The notes beneath the pieces were generated by a model. The model saw only the letters and a list, made by a program, of their open reading frames with translations. It was not told the DNA's origin and made no database searches. The translations under genes and the position numbers were made by a program. A DNA stretch of 64,000 nucleotides, taken from positions 6,553,765-6,617,764 of the forward strand of contig JABAKD010000004.1 in the NCBI GenBank assembly GCA_012845835.1. The letters run 5' to 3'. Source of the DNA: Undaria pinnatifida (lineage: Eukaryota; Sar; Phaeophyceae; Laminariales; Alariaceae). Shown piece by piece: positions 29,609 to 41,570 of the stretch; positions within the stretch are counted from its first letter, which is position 1; the number at the start of each line of letters is the position of its first letter.

Positions 29609-30450
29609 GACGAGAGGGAGAAGTAGGAGAAGGAAAAGCACGAAACGCTCGTTGGCGTGTGGTGATCGTGTTACGTGGGCCGCCGCCGTATAGCCTCCAC
29701 CTGCAAAGCGCGGAACCGCACCGAAACGTTGCGGCTTCACGCGCGGGGGGGGGTGTAGATGGCGGCGGATCTGAAGATTATCTTTGGAATTCTTGTTTTT
29801 TTAGAGCGCTGATTGAATAAAGGTCCTTTGCTGGGGGAATGAATTTCCTTCAACGATGGAACGAATTTACGTCGAGGGGGAAATGACGTTCCTTCAGCGG
29901 GGAAGCGAGTTTCCTTCGACGGGGAGACGTAAAAGGGGATGGGGTGCTGACCGTCCCACGGGGACTCCAGCGAAGACCCTCGCCCATAGCGGGGGGCAGA
30001 ATATGGGAGAGAGACGCCGTGTCTACAGGGGGTTACATAGAGGGGGGAGGGAGAGGTGGCCAAAGGGGGAGTTCCTGTTTTGTTGGGAGGGGATTCTTGT
30101 AAGGGAGGGCTGGAGGAGGTGGTGGTGGTGGGGGAGGGGGGGAGGGGGGGCGTCGGCGGTGGCAGCGGTGGCAGCGGCGGCGGTTGTTGTGGCCGATGCC
30201 CAGACACAACGCCGCCTAGTTGGGGCGGGCTGTTTGTGGTGTTCGCGCGTTTGTTTTTGTGGAGGATAGGGAGTGGGAAGGGGTGGGAGATGCTTCGAGC
30301 GTGAAGCGTCATGCCCGACTCTGATTCTCCTCTGGTCCGGGGGGAGGGGAGGGGATGGGGTCGCGCGTAACAAATACGCCGCGCCACCCCCTCCGCCTCT
30401 CGCAGGGGGGTTGGGGTCCTCTGGGGGAGGTCTTACCGAGTGGAGGGAGG
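27602..30450. other. Intergenic, G-tract rich, no gene recognised
   Basis: G-runs at 27741-27778, 28480-28530, 29094-29117 and 29178-29190. A 22-bp degenerate repeat (CGAGTTTCCTTCGACGGGGA type) at 29845-29925. One exon-like frame at 28623-28760 is discussed under findings. T-runs at 29340-29400 and 29575-29610. Confidence 0.5.
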
Positions 30451-30457
30451 AGGTATC

Positions 30458-30735
30458 TAGTAGGGGGCGGGAGTCACACGTTGCTCGGCCCGGTGCCCCG
30501 GCGCCGCCCTGCTACGACGTCATGATCGCGCGTCGGGAGCAGATGTTTTTTTTTGCTTTCTACGAGAGGCATCTACCCTTGAGTGTGGGGGGGTATTTAG
30601 TAAAGGGCGGAAGTTACGTTGCTCGGGCTGGTGTGCCCGGCGCTGCCCTGCTACGACGTGATGATCGCGCGTCGCGAGCAGTTGTTTGTTTTTGTGTTCC
30701 ACCGGAGGCGTCCACTTTTGCGGGGGGCGGGGGAA
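30458..30735. repeat. 140-bp tandem duplication
   Basis: TAGTAGGGGGCGGGAGT..GCCCTGCTACGACGT..ATGATCGCGCGTCG..GAGCAG recurs from 30598 with the same order and spacing. Two units. Confidence 0.85.
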
Positions 30736-31630
30736 ATAGGCGGGCGGCGGGGGCGGCTAGTAGGCGCGTTCCCCGCCCTTTTGCCACTACCATTACTGCA
30801 TTTTGTGCGCACGATTCCGGAAAAGACGGACTGCGGAAGCCAGAGAGAAAGGAGAAGGAGAGGGAGAGGGGACCAGGGAAGGAAAGTACTACTACTGCCG
30901 CATTTCGTTAATGAAAAATCCTTGTTTGTTCTCCGGGTGCGTCTGTCGAACGGGCCCCGCCTGCCCAATACTGTTGTATACCGAGGTGGTATCCTCGACG
31001 TTTTTTTCTTGCCCTCAGTGTATCAGTCAATGCGGGTCGAAAAATAGCACAACATGGCTGAGCGCTTGCTATTTGTAGTGAACGGTGACGACGGGAGTCT
31101 TACTGGGGCTTTCCAAGGCGCCGGGAGGCGTGTTCCGGGTTGGAAGTTCGTGATTCGTGATACCCCCCCCCCCCCCCCCCTCCTTGCCTTCGAAAGTACG
31201 CGTGTAAAGGTGCCGAAGTCCGCCTCACAAGCGGTTCCTAGCAGGATGCAGCTCACCCTTCATGTGACTCGAACACCTCACGTCTCTTGGCGCTTTATAC
31301 GCGCAATGTTTGCCTGGCATGGTATTACTAGAGTCTCTGGTCAAACGACGTCGGCCATGCATCGAATGAGTACACGCCCCCCCCCCCCACTCACATGCCT
31401 TTGTGGATTTCTAAGCGGGGGATCCCGATAGACTTCCCGCGGTCTGCGAAACCCTTAGGCAGCATTAGAGTCGCGTCCATGGCGGAAGAAAAACTTCGAC
31501 CTTTTTTTTTTGCTTGTGGCGTTTCAGTTTGGCTTCTCCGATACATTATTGGGGTCGCGATGTATCGCGGTGATTTTTCCGGAGTGACCCCGCCCTTCCC
31601 GTCAGGAATTCCACCCCGCCCGCCCCCGCC
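30736..31630. other. Intergenic, nothing firm
   Basis: C-runs at 31150 and 31378. 31320-31380 ends like the LINE tail (GGTCAAACGACG..CATCGAATGAGTACACGCC) but is too diverged to call. No supported exon. Confidence 0.4.
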
Positions 31631-31634
31631 CGCT

Positions 31635-31700
31635 CCGTCTCGAAGGGATGCGTGGTCTGCTGGTCAAACGACAAACGACGAAGGCTAGCAAAAAATAGGT
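31635..31700 (+). mobile_element. LINE tail fragment
   Basis: CCGTCTCGAAGGGATGCGTGGTC then GGTCAAACGAC and GGCTAGCAAAAAATAGG parallel the last 65 bases of the LINE copies at 6512 and 10803. A short relic. Confidence 0.55.
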
Positions 31701-31860
31701 ACACCCGGTCCCCTCAACGCTCGTGGGAAGCTTGTGGCTCAAATGTTCCAGGCTCGCCCCCCCCCCGCCCCCCGCCCCCCCCCCCCCCCCCCCCGCCCGC
31801 CTTTTCCCGTTACCATTTTTATGGAGCTGCACCGCCGCGTTTGGGGCCAAACGATTCGGA

Positions 31861-31953
31861 ATTAGCCCCGTTCAAGAGCCCCACTATCTCTCCATATACT
31901 AATTCCAAGTAATTTTTGCCCGGAAATGGGTTTCCAGTCGAAAAAGGCGTTAG
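31861..31953 (+). mobile_element. TTAA MITE relic, copy 4
   Basis: Contains AGAGCCCC, TACTAATTCCAAGTAA, then GGGTTTCCAGTCG, in the order of copy 3, but both TTAA ends have changed (ATTA and GTTAG). Confidence 0.6.
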
Positions 31954-32317
31954 GGTAGCATATTTTTGAAGTGCAAAAGCTGGTTTGCGGGATTGTTTGG
32001 GGATACTCAGTAGTGTAGTGATGAACGGATTGATGGATACATGTACGGACGGACGGATGGAAGGTGGTGTCGCTCTCGTCCTTCTTATAATTCCCCCCCC
32101 CCCGCTTGTGTCTATCGCTCGGGACTATAATATTGGAACAACCTATTCAAAGTATATATCAGGATACGGTATCGATGTTGAGGGGGCCGTTCATTTTGAT
32201 GGACCCGGAGCGGGTGGTGGGCTGGGGCGACGGCTGGGGGGGGGGGGAGGAAAAAATAAAGAGACAATCCTTCTGTATGTATTTAGTTGGTCCACTTTTA
32301 CCCACACTCACCCACCT

Positions 32318-32326
32318 ACCCACCCG

Positions 32327-32359
<33 letters not shown>

Positions 32360-32446
32360 GGCGAAGGAGAAAAGCCTCCCATAACTATTCATATCGTGCA
32401 CTAACCACCCACCCACCCACCCACCCACCCACCCACCCACCCCCAG
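32318..32446. repeat. G-run and (CCCA)n
   Basis: An uninterrupted G tract of about 30 bases (32329-32358) is followed by (CCCA)n at 32405-32445. Confidence 0.9.
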
Positions 32447-32959
32447 CCATTCTTTTCTTTTTTTTGGCGGCAAGACGGGACGAAAGCAGTGGGTGGGGCT
32501 GTGGGAACGGGGAGAAGGATAGCAGTATATATTACCATCGTCACAAAGCACTCAATTCGCTATATTGACTCTTCCTTGGCTGGGTCGATTGGTACATGGT
32601 TTTGCGTGTAAAGCAGCCCACGCCGTACGCGGGAGGTGGCCGATGGTAGAAGGAGTACGAGCAAAGGCTTGCGGGCAGCAGCATCAGTCCCGTCGCCGCC
32701 TCTCTCTAGAGTTAACATCCCGATAGGTATTTATCGGTGCAGGAGCACTTCGATGTATCAGGGCGCCAGGTCCTCCCGTTAACAGGTGTCGCAAATCTCG
32801 GACCGGGCGACCTCGTCGGGGTCGCCCGCGCCCCACTTCTGCGCGTTCCGCCCAAGGATTTGCAGCACGCCTACCAAGACGCTAGCTGATTCCCACTACA
32901 GCGCCCCAGTTTTCAGGTGTCAAACACGTTCGCCCGCCCCAGGTGCAGCAACGACGGTT

Positions 32960-33060
32960 GTGACGCCGTCCTCACGGGCGCCGCTACTGGGAACGATTGA
33001 ACCCAGAACTTTCGTTCTCGCGCGTCTGGGCCCGTCTGCCACCAGACCTGCGGGAGGTTG
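32960..33060 (-). repeat. tRNA-like sequence, probably a SINE head
   Basis: On the minus strand, TGGCAGACGGG resembles an A box and CTGGGTTCAATCGTTCCCAG a T arm with B box (the stem pairs CTGGG/CCCAG). No well-formed acceptor stem was found, so this is not called as a tRNA gene. Confidence 0.35.
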
Positions 33061-33488
33061 CGCTTGATCTCTGCATGACCCGGAATGGAGCCCCTCCGGC
33101 ATCGAGTACTACCTATCCGAAGTCCTACCACGGGCACGGCGGTGAAGGGGGACACCCGCTTTTCACTAAGTAAGGGGTCTAAGCTATCATCATGTCATAC
33201 TCGCACGAGCGACTTTGCCCCTCCCTGACGAAAATGCTTCACGCGATGTGCTTGGCGCAGCGTGGCTAACTTTTGCATTGCGGATTCATGTCGCTGTATT
33301 ATGGAGTATGTAAGAATAATAGCACCCACGCTTGAAGGAACAGGGGAGGGGGAGGTCACTCGCGCGAGTGACTCCAGGCCGCTGCGAAAAAAAAAGGCCC
33401 TTAAAAAAAGGGACACCTCTCCCCCTATCGTGGCATTGGTCCTACAATAGGTCTTTGTGCAGATTTATCTGGACCACTTGTTGGTATA

Positions 33489-33530
33489 AGGGATAGGTAT
33501 CGGTGTAGACAAATTGAAATACCTATCCCT
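33489..33530. repeat. 12-bp-arm hairpin
   Basis: AGGGATAGGTAT (33489-33500) and ATACCTATCCCT (33519-33530), perfect arms with an 18-base loop. Confidence 0.8.
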
Positions 33531-33559
33531 CAAGTGCATTATGTTGTTGTGCACGTTTA

Positions 33560-33760
33560 TCTGAAACCTCTCGCAGGAATAAGTAGGCATCGATGCAGAG
33601 TCCGTGCTGATTCGTCCTTGAGAGGTACACAATTCTGTGGCCGCAGACGACTGTGGGACAGAGTGAACCAAACAGTCGTAATTCATCAAGGTAAAGCACG
33701 TGAAGTGCTAGCCTATAGCCTATGGGAGATGACATATATATACTATTTAGGTAAAAAACA
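33560..33760 (+). repeat. Dispersed repeat D, copy 1
   Basis: Shares GAGTCCGTGCTGATTCGTCC, CAGAGTGAACCAAAC and ATCAAGGTAAAGCACGTGAAG with copies near 50960-51090 and 57640-57720. Boundaries are not resolved. Confidence 0.55.
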
Positions 33761-34615
33761 CTTTTTGATCGATCTCACAGCAGTTTGGAAGCATATTATT
33801 TTTCATTTTTTAGAGTATATAAAAAAGGGGTTCGGGTGTATCATGTCCTTTAGAAAGTTTTTTTGGGCGAAATATGACACCCCGGGGTTTGTTTGCATAC
33901 AGGCGTTCACACCCATAGGGGACGCATTTATTGCCCACGACACACTCTCAAAGGGGGCAGTTTGAGGCAGCCCGACATGACCCTAGCGGAGAGACCACAC
34001 GCCCCAGCTGCGTGTACCAATCCTGCGAGGCAACACCCCAGAGAGAAGGCTCTCGGTGAAAAAATGATCGAAAACAGGACCTGACACAAGCTCAAAACGG
34101 GACAATCTGACTTTCCTGTCAGCTCCTGCTTCGTTTTATTCTCGACTGTCGGGCGATAAGCTACTTTTGGACCACGCCGTGAGACCTCGCCGCGTGTGTT
34201 TGATCACCAAGAGCTGCACCCTCGCACCGGTCATATCACACAGAGCACGTAGGAAGAGACACGTTTGGGAATCGCCGTCGCGTGGGCAGGAATATCGCCT
34301 GCGATGATGGGGAAAAAAAAAAATGAGAAGTTTCTGCTCGACGGCGGCTCGAGGGTACGGAACCCGCTGCAAGTACACGTGTAAATAATGTTGTTGGATT
34401 AAATTTGAGTGAGCGCCAAAAAGAAAAAAGAGAAAAAGAAACCACAACGACAACAAAATAAGCAAAATTCAAAATACCTGTTATATGAATGGCACGACCT
34501 GAAGCGAATATCAGTACCGTCCGGGCCGGATCAGAAAGGATGCGTGGTGGAACTTCCCGGCTAACAGTAACACTTCTCGCACCGTTGCCGACTGCCGCAC
34601 CGCCGGCCACTCTGC
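33761..34615. other. Intergenic, no gene seen
   Basis: Ordinary base composition with an A-rich stretch at 34313-34325 and 34420-34470. Short frames on both strands lack family signals. Confidence 0.4.
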
Positions 34616-34619
34616 TAAA

Positions 34620-36060
34620 CGCCACCCCCCACCCACAACCCCGCCCCTAGCCCCCCCCCCGCCCCCCCCCCGCGCTGCCCCTCCCCCCCCCCTTGCCCCC
34701 CCCCCCCCCCCCCGCAAATTAATTATAAAAAGTCCTCTACTCCCCCTCCCCCACTCCCGCCTCCGGCCTCCCCCCCCCCTCCTCCCTCCGGTCACCCCCC
34801 CCCCACCCCCTCGCCAAACATTTGGTCTATATCAACTTCTCTAAATTTACGCCCGGTATTTTATTCGTCCCCCGCCTCTTCCCCCCCCTTCCCCCCTCCT
34901 CTCCCCCTTCCTTCCCTCCCAAAAACTATATATACATCAGTTTGACCAAGCCCCCCCCCCAAATGTACATCTCTCTTTATATATATATGAACCCCCCCCG
35001 CCCCCCGCCAAAATTACTATATGTAAACTTCTCCACCCCTTTTTCACCCTCCCCCCGCCCCCCGCCCCCCTCCCCCCTCCTCTTCCCCCCCCTTCCCCTG
35101 CCAAAACTCTACTTATATATCAGTTTGACCAAGCCCCCCCAAAATAGATGAACAAATAACAAATAAATTATATCAAATCCCCTGCACCCCCCCTTTATCT
35201 TCCCCTCCGCCCAAAACATTAAACGAAACAAAAAATAGTAATAACAATATGAAGTCCTCTTCCCCCCTCTCCCCCCCCCCCGCCCTCCCCTCAGTCGTCC
35301 CCCCCCCGCCCCCGCCAAAAATTAAATTGCGTATATTTACTTCTCGAATATTTACCCCCGGTACTTAATCTTTCCCCCCCTCCCCCCCCCCCCCCCCCCC
35401 CCCTCCCCTGCCAAAACTACATGATTTTATCACTTTGACCAAGCCCCCCTCCCAAATACATATATCAACTCCTCCACCCCCCCCCCCCCCATCTCCTCCC
35501 CCCTCCCCGCCAAAAAAACATGTATATAGATAAGCTCCTCTCCTCCCTTCTCCCCCCGGTCGTCGTCGTCCCCCCCCGCCTAAATATTATATATCCACTC
35601 ACTCCTCTAATATTTACGTCCGGTACTTTATCCTCCCCCTCCCCCCTCTTCCCCCCCCTCTTCCCCCCCCTCTCCTCTCTCCCCCCCCCCCCGCCAAAAA
35701 TTATACTCCGGAGTGTGTATCTATCAGTTTGGTCAAGCCGTCTCCCCCCTCTCCCCCCCCCGTCGCCCCCCCCCCCGTCGCCCCCCCCCCCGCCAAAAGT
35801 TATGTATATCAACTCCTCTCCCCCCACCCCTCCCCCCCCCCCTCCCCCCCCCCCCTTCCTCCCCCCCCTTCCCCTCCCCCCCCCCCACCCCCCCCCTCCC
35901 CTCCCCTCCCTCCTCCCTCCCTCCCCCCTCCCCTTCGCCCCCCCCCCCCTGAATATTTTTGCCCTGTACTTTATCCCCCCCCATCCCCCCCAAGCCCTCC
36001 TCTCCCTCTCTCCTCCCCTGCCATAAGAACCCCACAGCAGTATCTATATATCAGTGTGAC
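34620..36060. repeat. C-rich tandem array
   Basis: About seven diverged units, each with a C/T-only stretch of 60-150 bases and a short AT-containing core such as CCAAAACT..TATATCAGTTTGACCAAGCC (cores near 34925, 35105, 35420, 35715 and 36035). The plus strand is almost G-free; the minus strand is G-tract rich. Confidence 0.8.
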
Positions 36061-36149
36061 CAATCTACCGGCGTGTGAACAGTATAAAAATACTACCACC
36101 AAGAGAAGACAAACCAGGGGGTATGCCCCCCATACGTATCTCCATCTAC

Positions 36150-36560
36150 GTAGGGAGACAACTACTTGTTACATACTTGATGCTTTCTGTTTCCCCGTTC
36201 CCTCTTGTTCAAACGCCCCACATAAAATCGAAATCGGCCGGAGCAATACACACTTTTACGCAATTGATATCACGTCATTATATTTCTAGTCATCCATGAC
36301 GTAGCTTTGGTTCACCCCCCCCCCCCCCCCCCCAACGCCCCCCCCCCCCCACGCCCCCCCCCCCCCCCCACGCCCCCCCCCCCCCCCCACGCCCCCCCCC
36401 CCCCAACGTCCCCTCCTTCCCCACCACCCGCACGATCGCCTAGACCTAGCACCACGCGTATAGCAAGCCCTTACACATATGCGTAATACGCGCGACCGGA
36501 GTATCACACACAGCTTGCAAAAATGAGTTTCGACAAAATCTTCGATCTCACAGCTGGAGT
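36150..36560 (+). repeat. Family P, copy 1 (internally deleted)
   Basis: Carries the head (TTCAAACGCCCCAC), a long C-tract block (36318-36410), CGCCTAGACCTAGCACCACG, then jumps to the end motif GCTTGCAAAAATGAGTTTCG..CTCACAGCTGGAGTGT. The middle modules seen in copy 2 are absent. Confidence 0.75.
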
Positions 36561-36574
36561 GTATTCATATTTGT

Positions 36575-37365
36575 ATAATACATGTGACCTGAACCTGTTA
36601 CCCCCCCCGCGCCTTTTTTTTTTTTCCCGGTCCTTGTTCCTCAAACGCCCCACCTCGAAATCTGCCAAAGTAATAAACGCTTCCGCGCACTTGATATCAC
36701 CTCAATATCTTTCTAGAGCCGCCCATGCCGCTGCTTCAATTCATCCCCCCCCCCTCCAACGCCCCCTCCTTCCCCAACGCCCGCACCATCGCCTAGACCT
36801 AGCACCACGCGTATGGCAAACCCCTACATCTATGCGACCTAAAGCTGTTGGTTAAAAAAATCTTCGCCCCATCGCCCCCTCCCCCCACTCACCCCCACGA
36901 ACACTCCGCCCTCTCCTCACTGGTTGTACGGCTTACAGGATATACATGATCAACTGTTGCATTCTTTCCAAAACCGTCAGATGTATCCCCTTAAAGGATT
37001 TATAGTTTCCACGCGGTTGCCCCCCCCGCGCGTTCCCTCTTGATCAAACCCAAGTCCCCACGTCCTTAAAAACTCCGCCCTCCCATCACCGGTTATACGA
37101 CTTACAGGATATACTTGATAAACTGATGCATTTCCTTCCACAGCTGTCATATTTTGTCCCCCTCAGAAACGGGTTTTATAGTTTCCGCGCACAGACTGAC
37201 TAAAATCACCCTGTTGACCCTGATAGCTACACTGTAGTTGCAAGGGGAGTCGCCGACCTATATCCTTAATGAGGACACACAACCCGTAATACGCGCGATC
37301 GGAGTATCACACACAGCTCGCAAAGATGAATTTCGACAAACTCTTCGATCTCACAGCTGGATGGA
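36575..37365 (+). repeat. Family P, copy 2 (near complete)
   Basis: Head, C-tract block, CGCCTAGACCTAGCACCACG, then two related modules of about 150-200 bp (ACTCCGCCCTC..ACAGGATATAC..TTTATAGTTTCC, at about 36905 and 37072), GTTGACCCTGATAGCTACAC, GGAGTCGCCGACC and the imperfectly palindromic end motif at 37316-37358. No coding capacity; class unknown. Confidence 0.75.
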
Positions 37366-39100
37366 GTGTTGTTATAAGGCTTAGTTTGGGTAAGCTATTG
37401 GTTAACCAGTTGCAAGTGGTCAAACGGACTAATGCCCCACTAATAACCTTAACAAATGGCGTCGTCGGCAGGACCATGGGTTTTTGGGTCGTGGGTTCGA
37501 TCCCCACATCCACCATAATAAACTTTTTCAGATTTTCCCATGGCGAACTTGAAAAATACTCTCCCCGGTATACCCAGGAAATGAAACGGCTTGGATATTG
37601 ACAGAGGTCCGCCGTATATCCGGCCGACCTGCTATCCCGCCGTTTCAGGGGGGGAGAGTGTTATAAGGCTTAGTTTGGGTAAGCTATAGGTTAACCTTTT
37701 GCAAGTGGTCAAACGGACTAATGCCCCACTAATAACCTTAACAAATGGAAGGTTAACCGGTAGCTTACCCAAACTAAGCCTTATAACACTCTCCCTCCCT
37801 GAACGGCGGGATAGCAGGTCGGCCGGATATACGGGCGGACCTGTCATTTATCCAAGCCGTTTCATTTCCTGGGGATACCAGGGAGAGTGTTTTTCAAGTT
37901 CGACATGGGGAAAGTCTGAAAAGTTTATTATTGTGGATGGTGGGGATCGAACCCACGACCCAAAAACCCATGGTCTGTCGACGACGCCATTTGTTAAGGA
38001 CTTAGTGGGGTATTAGTCCGTTTGACCACTTGCAAAAGGTTAACCTATAGCTTACCCAAACTAAGCCTTATAACACTCTCCCTTCCTGAACGGCGGGATA
38101 GCAGGTCGGCCGGATATACGGGCGGACCTGTCATTTATCCAAGCCGTTTCATTTCCTAATCATTTCCTAATTCCTCAACAAATGGCGTCGTCGACAGACC
38201 ATGGGTTTTTTGGGTCGTGGGTTCGATCCCCACCATCCACAATAATAAACTTTTCAGATTTTCCCATGTCGAACTTGAAAAATACTCTCCCCGGTATACC
38301 CAGGAAATGAAACGGCTTGGATATTGACAGAGGTCCGCCGTATATCCGGCCGACCTGCTATCCCGCCGTTTCAGGGGGGGAGAGTGTTATAAGGCTTGCT
38401 TAGTTTGGGTAAGCTATAGGTTAACCTTTTGCAAGTGGTCAAACGGACTAATACCCCACTAAGTCCTTAACAAATGGCGTCGTCGACAGACCATGGGTTT
38501 TTGGGTCGTGGGTTCGATCCCCACCATCCACAATAATAAACTTTTCAGACTTTCCCCATGTCGAACTTGAAAAACACTCTCCCTGGTATCCCCAGGAAAT
38601 GAAACGGCTTGGATAAATGACAGGTCCGCCCGTATATCCGGCCGACCTGCTATCCCGCCGTTCAGGGAGGGAGAGTGTTATAAGGCTTAGTTTGGGTAAG
38701 CTACCGGTTAACCTTCCATTTGTTAAGGTTATTAGTGGGGCATTAGTCCGTTTGACCACTTGCAACTGGTTAACCAATAGCTTACCCAAACTAAGCCTTA
38801 TAACACTCTCCCCCCCTGAAACGGCGGGATAGCAGGTCGGCCGGATATACGGGCGGACCTGTCAATATATCCAAGCCGTTTCATCCCCTGGGGTACCAGG
38901 AAGAGTATTTTTCAAGTTCGCCATGGGGAAATCTGAAAAAGTTTATTATGGTGGATGTGGGGATCGAACCCACGACCCAAAAATACCATGGTCTGTCGAC
39001 GACGCCATTTGTTAAGGATTTTAGTGGGGTATTAGTCCGTTTGACCACTTGCAAAAGGTTAACCAATAGCTTACCCAAACTAAGCCTTATAACAGTGTAC
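37366..39100. repeat. 1.7 kb inverted repeat of SINE-B units
   Basis: Arms 37366-38157 and 38306-39100 are reverse complements with about 148 bp between them. Each arm contains SINE-B units in both orientations. The unit runs from TTATAAGGCTTAGTTTGGGT to CCCGCCGTTTCAGGGGGGGA. It has an A-box-like AGTGGTCAAACGG and a perfect B box GGTTCGATCCC inside a T-arm stem (GTGGG/CCCAC), as in Leu/Ser-type tRNAs. Confidence 0.85.
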
Positions 39101-39949
39101 TTTGATTTTTGTGCTATTTCTCGTACAGCAATTCGATGAAATCCACAAGCATGATAATCTGTAACCTGGGAATGCTGGACCCTATTATGCGTGACAAACC
39201 TGGCGACCCATTGTAGCTGTGCTGAGTGGCTGTTCTCATGTTGGATGCAATTGGGTGGTGCGGAAACAAACTCAAAACTGATACGCGTATAGTACGCATA
39301 CTGCTAGCTGAAGCAAGTCAAGAGCTACCAACGCAAAATTTATTTACACAAATTTCATTCAGCTGATGGACCAAAAATGATTTTTGATCAAAACTCAGCT
39401 TTTTTTGCAAGCTGTGTGTGATATTATAGTGTGAGTTGACGTTTGGAGTGGGCTACTTGGGTCGTAGACCGGGTTCGTACGCAAGTTCCTATCTATGTAC
39501 TACTCCCTGTGTATGAGGCAGGCCAGCGGAGGTCCAGCCCAGGCCTGATGCTCGGGTTGTTCGTGCTGTCGAGTCATGATGGAACATGCGGTGGACGTCG
39601 ATCGCTATACTGTTCCGAAGTGATCTCTCTTCCGCTCTTGATGTAATGCAAAGGCACGCTCACACACCACCTGCATTGATCGAATGAAGACCGGCTCGTC
39701 AGATCTGGCGTTCTGCACCAGGCTTCGAAGCGTGGATTCAAAACGCCAGACCCCTGCGCTCCTACATATGGAAGCTCTTGCGCTAATAAAGCTTAATGAT
39801 CGAAGGTGCGTGTCACCCGAAACCTGTAGCCGATTGTTTTGGCTAATAGTCCAGAGAGCCCCCCATGGCCATGTAATTTCCGGGTAGAGCACCTGCAGGC
39901 GGGCCCAGGCGGACCACACATTGTAGCTTACCTGTGTAGTGTATGCCAT
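39101..39949. other. Intergenic, unassigned frames
   Basis: A piece of the P end motif lies at 39395-39425. Both strands are open around 39684-39887, which gives no preference for a gene. No domain recognised. Confidence 0.4.
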
Positions 39950-40290
39950 CTCCCATATGGTATTTTCATTTTTTATAATATTATAGGTAGGTGCGAGCGT
40001 ACCGAGTACGTAGGAGAACACAACAAAACAACCCACACCTTGAATAAAAGAGAAATAGCTGGAAATAAAGGAAAAAAAGAATGAAAAAAAAGAAGAAAAG
40101 GAAATGGAAAAAGAAAAAAAAAACACGAAACAAAACGCCAGGCGGAGGGGAGCGAGGACCTGGGGTTCCGAAGGATACATGTATGTGGTGCAAGAAGATC
40201 GGAAAGGAAAGGAAAGGCCGCCATTTGCCAAAGGAACACCGTGCGTGCTGAAGAGGAACAACAACAGATACTACCTGTCTGTGTTGCATG
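39950..40290 (+). repeat. Dispersed repeat D, A-rich part, copy 2
   Basis: GAGAACACAACAAAACAA, then A-rich sequence, then GGAACACCGTGCGTGCTGAAGAGGAACA, shared with 51090-51300 and 57740-57950. Confidence 0.6.
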
Positions 40291-40582
40291 CTGTGCGTGA
40301 CTTTTATTATTATAAAAACAAAAATACACTCCACCAGGTCCTCAGGACCAGCTGTGAGATCGAAGTCGTCGCAACTCATCTTTGCAAGCTGTGTGTGATA
40401 CTCCGATCGCGCGTATTACTGGGTGTGTGTCCTCATTAAGGATACAGGTCGGCGACTCCCCTTGCAACTACAGTGTAGCTATCAGGGTCAACAGGGTGAT
40501 GTTAGTCAGTCTGTGCGCGGAAACTTTAAAACCCGTTTTTGAGGGGCCAAAATCTGACAGCTGTGGTGGAAGGAAATGCATC

Positions 40583-40823
40583 TTTTTTTTTTTTTTTTTT
40601 ATCCTCCGGCGGATGGGGAAAAATAAAGCTTTAGCTCACCACACTTCCGCGTATTTTCATACGCGTCGTGTGTCGATTTAACTCAGTTGCTTTCGCAGCC
40701 CAACGCTAGCTGGCGCACCCTTCGAGTCCCATTGTAGGTATAGCGTAAGCTGTCCCTATCATTGGTCCTCGTTACAACCCCGGCAGCGCAAGCTGCCGTT
40801 GTATACGGGTGCGTGTGTATGTC
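40583..40823 (-). mobile_element. SINE-C inserted in family P
   Basis: A T-run at 40583-40600 (the A tail on the minus strand) precedes ATCCTCCGGCGGATGGGGAA. TGCATC flanks both sides (40577-40582 and 40824-40829). The intact P sequence elsewhere has one copy of the flank, which confirms insertion. Confidence 0.85.
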
Positions 40824-40860
40824 TGCATCACTTTGTCAAGTAAGTGTATCCTGTAAGTCG

Positions 40861-41570
40861 TACAAGGGCTCCGCTCCGCGGGCGGCTGACGCCGCCCGCT
40901 ACGCTCGCGCAAGGCAAGGAAGAATGCAACTAAAAACATAGACTATGTAAAGGGGGCAGAAAGAAGAGGCCCACGGTTTGGTGCGAACAGCGATTTGATA
41001 ATGCCAAGAGCTGCTTGTGCAGAGCAAATTGCCGTGTTGTGCTCAGCTGTGCTGTGTGCTTTTGTTGCCGGTGTTACGTTCTGATCGGCAGTACGGGGGT
41101 AATTTGCGTGGGGGAAAAAACAGGGGGTCGTGAAAGATCAAATACATGGTACTATCTATGTCTATAGAAAATGAAAAAAGAGGAAAAGTAGTACTCCGTA
41201 CACTACAACACACACGCATTATACCCGGTACTGCTCTATGTTCGAAAGAAAGCACACAGCGCAGCGACACAGCACCGCAGCGAAGGGCACGGCACCGCAC
41301 CGCATGGCTCCGCACGGCTCCGCACGGCGCTACGTTGCGCTGCTGGGCCATATATAGCCGGATTGATCTGAGCTGGGCGTGCATGTGATCCAACAAGGTA
41401 GTATCTGATGGTACGTACAAACCTGATGAGTAGTACCGGTATGTGCTATTGGCGTTTCGTATATCGAACGAAGCTGGAAAGCAAAGAAAAGCTGGAAAGG
41501 TTCAGCAAGTAATATGGAAGTTCGAGCTCTGATAGGCCAGGGATGGGCAATCCCTAAGAAAGACAAAATT
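40861..41570. mobile_element. Element Q inserted in family P
   Basis: Interrupts P between GTAAGTCGTACAA (left) and GTAAGTCTCTAAC (right), a likely target duplication. Contains GCTACGCTCGCGCAAGG, AGAAGAGGCCCACG, CCAAGAGCTGCTTGTGC and GCACGGCACCGCACC runs, shared with 48440-48900. Confidence 0.6.

Noticed and set aside
37480-37520. True tRNA gene suggested by a perfect B box and T arm
   Set aside because: No acceptor stem pairs with the 3' side, the A-to-B distance is too long, and the unit is a multi-copy repeat. It is taken as a tRNA-derived SINE.
39605-40264. 220-codon minus-strand frame with a protein-like C terminus
   Set aside because: Its N-terminal part is the A-rich section of repeat D and the opposite strand is open over 39684-39887. 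No domain was recognised, so it is not called a gene.
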